Assembly: GCF_000004075.3 (NCBI RefSeq)
Contig: NC_026659.2
Span: 29,654,272-29,718,271, forward strand
Reading direction: 5' to 3'
Length of the DNA stretch: 64,000 nucleotides
Source of the DNA: Cucumis sativus
Lineage: Eukaryota > Streptophyta > Magnoliopsida > Cucurbitales > Cucurbitaceae
Below, in pieces: positions 60,329-64,000 of this stretch (its first letter is position 1; each line of letters starts with the position of its first letter). The translations under genes and the position numbers were made by a program. The notes below the pieces were generated by a model that made no database searches, had not been told where the DNA came from, and saw only the letters and a list, made by a program, of their open reading frames with translations.

Positions 60329-62402
60329 TCATACAGTGGATGTGAGCTCATTCCTGAAAAAGAAAGTCATATCATCAGACCTAATTTTAAGCAGTTGACA
60401 ACTGAAACGACTGAACTTAGACAAACTGAAGTTTATTTAACTTCGTTTAGGTCTGACAATGGGGGTGTTTTGATATCGATACTCACGGTTTCAAATGAAG
60501 ATATTGATCGACTGTAAGAGGCTTAGGTCCACCAAACCAATCGATCAAGAATATGCTCTCTATTACCAATTTGTAGAATCGAAAATCGTGACCCTTTGGC
60601 CAGTCTATCAAAAACATGAACAAGAAAAATAAATGTGATGTTAATATATATAACAAGGAGATTATGGTTTAAGTTTACTTACTTTTCATCTCTGCATGCT
60701 TTGAGAACAAGGAAGTTTTAGCAAACTCTACTTCTTTGGAATTAGGCTCCATCTGCTTCAGCTGTAGGCCAAACAACGACTTAAAGTTACACAAGATGAA
60801 TAGTAGCATTGATAGAAGATAAGTAGGAGACTGTTAAACCAACAACTTTACCTTCCCGATTAACGTAATTTTTGCGCACGTCGGGTTTTCTGGATCAATC
60901 TTGCCACAAGTTCCAATAGGGTACTCGCTGAGTGTAAATGAAGCTCTCTCATCAGAGATTGCATACTTTGCAGTTGGGTCGAGAGTAGTTAAGTAGAAAT
61001 ATGGTATGCCCTGGCCTTCGTTTGGCGGCCCATCACTATACGAAACCACATTCCTGCAGCAGACGTTATATTAGCTTAATTTTACCTGCAAGTTGGGTAT
61101 TCTCAATTGCATGTTATTTAAGTTTAGGCTTGTCGTAATCAATCAAAAAGTGCTTCAAATGAGTCGGACATAGAAATCAGAGGAGTGATTAGTTCAGAAT
61201 GCTGGAGTCAAAGGTTAAATTGTTGTGAGCGTAGGCTGTGTAGCAAATCACACAGCGAACTCAGGTTGAGTTTTTTATGTTTGTATTGAGGGGAGCACAA
61301 TCAAAGCTTAAGAAAAACTTGCTTAAGGAGGTGAGGATGTCTCACATTAAAGGGGAGCTAAGTACGTTGTATTCAGGATTTGAGGGGATCACATACGAAG
61401 CTTGGAGAAGCGTTGTTGTGGAAGTGAGGGAGCTCAAACTTAACCACATTAGAAACAGATTCTGATAAGAAAACAGGATGGACAAAATTTTCGAGTTTGA
61501 TAAAACCATTTTAGCAATGCTCAATTCCAAAACCAAGTTCAATATTAAGTTAGAGTCTGTTTGGATCAAGCATTTTTGAATCATTCCGAACAAAAACATA
61601 CCCCTAATATATAACATAACAACACAATCACAAAGTTCTCTGTATTAACAATAAACTGTGAGTTTGTTACAATCTGTTATATAGCTTTCCTGTTAATTAG
61701 TTACATAGCAGTTACCAAGTTCCTCTATATAAAGAACTTGGCTCATGTAAATAAATTCATTACAGAATAAACAAAAGTTCCTTTTGTACAAACCTCTCTG
61801 TTACTCTGCTCACATCCATAGCTCAGAAAGATGTTAAAAGATTCATAAAATTCTATGGAAACAGCTAAAAAATCGGGGACACAGCTCAATAGAATATGAA
61901 ATGAAGAAGAGATAAAATGCTTACCCAAAAGGCGCTCCTCCGAAATCACTTGAGATGGTGCTGCAGAAAATAATAAGAGCAATAAAGAAGTTTAGTTTTA
62001 CAAAAAAAAAAGGAAAAAAAAAAGGCTAATTTCTCAATCAAATTGCTCCCACAAATTTAGACCGGAAAAAAGCACCAATTTCATTTAATCAACTCGAATC
62101 AATTCGATTAAACAGCAAAAGAACGTAGCCCTAGATTCTATATATATATATATATATATCAAGAAAGAACGAACTAAAATGAATCAGAAACAGTGGGTGA
62201 CTCATAGATGAAGATCATACCTCAAGATTCCCCATGAATTCTGAGAAACCAACCAACGAGCAGTGGACGCAGCATTATCCGGGTCGGGTTTTGAAACGAA
62301 GATCAACCGACCCAGAACAAAATTCTGCAATCCCACAAAAGAAAATGCCAAATACACAAAAAACAGATAGTGAAACAGACCACAGAAGATACCACTTGCC
62401 AT
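60329..62402 (-). CDS. CREG1-like protein (PNPOx-like split-barrel fold), plant type
   Basis: Six exons: 62402-62221, 61960-61925, 61053-60852, 60761-60683, 60604-60487 and 60353-60329, all in phase, 213 aa. The N-terminus (YLFFVYLAFSFVGLQ) is a signal peptide or membrane anchor. The rest is the CREG/pyridoxamine-oxidase-like fold: STARWLVSQNSWGIL, FGGAPFGNVVSYSDG, GIPYFYLTTLDPTAKYAI, SEYPIGTCGKIDPENPTCA and IFLIDWFGGPKPLTVDQYLH. Animal CREG1 is a secreted or endolysosomal glycoprotein; the plant role is not established. The last junction is the weakest: splicing CC|GTGAGT to CAG|GAATGAG adds NELTSTV and a stop, while read-through would stop right after LKP. The large second intron (61924-61054) contains an LTR-like block. 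Confidence 0.88.
61640..61813 (+). mobile_element. LTR-like fragment in a CREG-like gene intron
   Basis: TGTTAATTAGTTACATAGCAG, a TATA box CTCTATATAAAG (61723-61734), two AATAA-type poly(A) signals (GTAAATAAATTC and AGAATAAAC) and CTCTCTGTTACTCTGCTCACA follow in the order typical of short copia LTRs. The exact edges and target duplication are unclear, so the range is approximate. It is antisense to the host gene. Confidence 0.4.
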
Positions 62403-64000
62403 CTTCAGGTAAAAAGAATAAGAAATCGTATTAAACGGGTGTGGATTGGGAAAAACGAAGATGATGATAAAGCAAAGAACCCAAATCCCAAATTGAATTT
62501 ATAGTCGAAACCCAATTATCAGCTAGCGGATTTGAGGTCATATCAAGATCAAACTCTGATCGAGCGATCGAGCAAAGATGAGTGTAGAAAGCATATAGAC
62601 TAAGTTGGACTGTTTGGGGGGGAGATGCTGAATTTTCGGGCCCCGTAGCGTAGATTACTAAAGTTTAATTATACGACACTTAATCCTTGATTTAGAAGTT
62701 GGTTTAAAATGTAATTTACTTTTATCATCTTGAGGATTTGTATCTATTCAACACTTTATCATCACTCAATCCTTCCAAATTTCCATCATCTCTCAATTTG
62801 AATTCAATTTAGTCTATAAATTTTAAAATGTTACAATTTTATCGTTCACATTCAAAATTTGATATCAATTTAGTTCTTAGATTTCAATATTTACATGGCT
62901 ATAATTTTCATTTTTCATTAAATATTTTTTTTGTTGTCGGTTAATAAATTTAAAATAATTAAATGAATTATAATTAATTAAATTTAATTATTTTTATCGC
63001 TTTTGAAATTAAAGTTAAGAGTTTTACTCCATAATTACTTTAAATTAATTAATTTAATAAAAAAATAAGTTAATTAAAATGTAAAATATTGAATTATAGG
63101 AATCAAACTCAAACAAAACTCAAATTTTAAAATAGATTTGTAACATTTTGATAGTTAGTGTTAAATTGAAAACAAAAACAAAAACATAAAAACTAAATGT
63201 ATAATATTTTGAAACTTATAAGACGAAATAAAAACTAGATCAAAATCGAGGGACTAAAAAAGTATTTTTTTTTTCATTAGTTTTAGTTAAAATATCATTT
63301 GATTCAAGTTTGTTTGATCTTTGTTAGGGGTAGTTTCAAATGTCTAATTTTAATTAGTTCATTTTCAAAAAAATAATATTAAATTTAGTTTCTAATGTTA
63401 AAATTTATCAAAATTAGTTTAATAATAATTATAATTTTTTTTACAAGGGAATTATAATTAGTAAATATGTTCTCAACATTTAGAGTGAAATTGTAACTAA
63501 ATTTAAGAGAAATAAAGGGAGGGATTACATATAATATATTTTTGAAAGTACATAGATTAAAATTAGAAATTTGAAAATACTTATAAAATCGAAAAAATCT
63601 CAAAGTACATAGACCAAAATGATATTCAAAGTACAAAAATCAAAATGATATTCTAATTAACTCGACTCATAAATTTAGTTGGTATATTTTTTTGTGGGTA
63701 GAAAATATTGATGCTAGACAAACATATATTCAATAACTATTCACATCGATAATATTTTTATAAGTAGAAAAATTAGAAAATTTGTTTAGATTAGTAATGA
63801 AGTTTTTTCTTTTTTTCTTTTACTATTAGATAAAAAAAAATAATTACAGATTCAAATGTAATGGACGTAGAGAATTTATGTGAATTAATGTAAATAACAT
63901 AAATGTGAAGTATTGAAGAAAAGATTGAAAAGATTGTAGCATGTAAAAGAAAAGCAAAATAAAACTTGTATTTACATTCTTAATTAATAAAATAATTGTA
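62403..64000. other. CREG-like promoter and intergenic DNA to window end
   Basis: The proximal promoter and leader lie at about 62403-62640, with a (TA)n tract just downstream inside the gene (62139-62159). Beyond 62790 the sequence is AT-rich and carries phrases of the plant dispersed type (TTTAGTCTATAAATTTTAAA, GATATCAATTTAGTTCTTAG). No gene is recognised up to 64000. Confidence 0.5.

Overview
The window is nuclear DNA of a flowering plant. It is AT-rich with long intergenic stretches, the genes carry many small GT-AG introns, and the proteins are of plant-only or plant-type families. A dispersed repeat built around CTATCATTGATAG-like palindromes, seen at least three times, resembles repeats I associate with Cucurbitaceae (melon/cucumber type). 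I infer a cucurbit, with moderate confidence; the family assignment rests on repeats, not on a gene match.

Layout. The left end (1-6573) has two minus-strand genes: the 5' part of EMB506 (chloroplast ankyrin protein, running off the left edge) and a complete CSLC4-type xyloglucan glucan synthase. Next come about 11.8 kb without a convincing gene, holding a degenerate tandem repeat, a CACTA-like remnant and two other dispersed repeats. At 18407 a plus-strand single-exon gene encodes a secreted protein made largely of Cys/Gln tandem repeats, an apparent orphan. It is convergent with a complete 15-exon MLO4/MLO11-type gene (19555-26069), whose introns hold a solo-LTR-like element and a tRNA-derived SINE. 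The interval 26.1-32.9 kb is repeat-rich and contains an antisense, decayed Ty1/copia RNase H region. NUG2, an 11-exon circularly permuted nucleolar GTPase, occupies 32900-38726. Between 39 and 43 kb lie several copies of a GGGTTGGGTT-rich element ending in (T)ACACCCCTA. A plus-strand intronless class III peroxidase (44006-44965) converges on an intronless PUB38/39/40-type U-box ARM E3 ligase (45425-47095). After about 5.6 kb of mostly non-coding DNA, three minus-strand multi-exon genes close the window: a SAM-domain protein, the ferredoxin-thioredoxin reductase catalytic subunit, and a plant CREG-like protein.

I rebuilt all multi-exon genes by hand. Every internal exon junction keeps phase, and total lengths match the families (CSLC4 668 aa, MLO 553, NUG2 557, SAM 344, FTRC 144, CREG 213). 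The genes do not form one pathway; they are ordinary eukaryotic neighbours. Gene order does look conserved: from memory, Arabidopsis keeps EMB506, a peroxidase and PUB40 together on chromosome 5, CSLC4 beside a related peroxidase on chromosome 3, and FTRC beside the CREG-like gene on chromosome 2. The most novel items are the Cys/Gln repeat secreted protein, the paired E2F-like inverted repeat at the EMB506 promoter, a GC-AG intron in the MLO gene, and unexplained exon-like segments at 51.7-52.3 kb.
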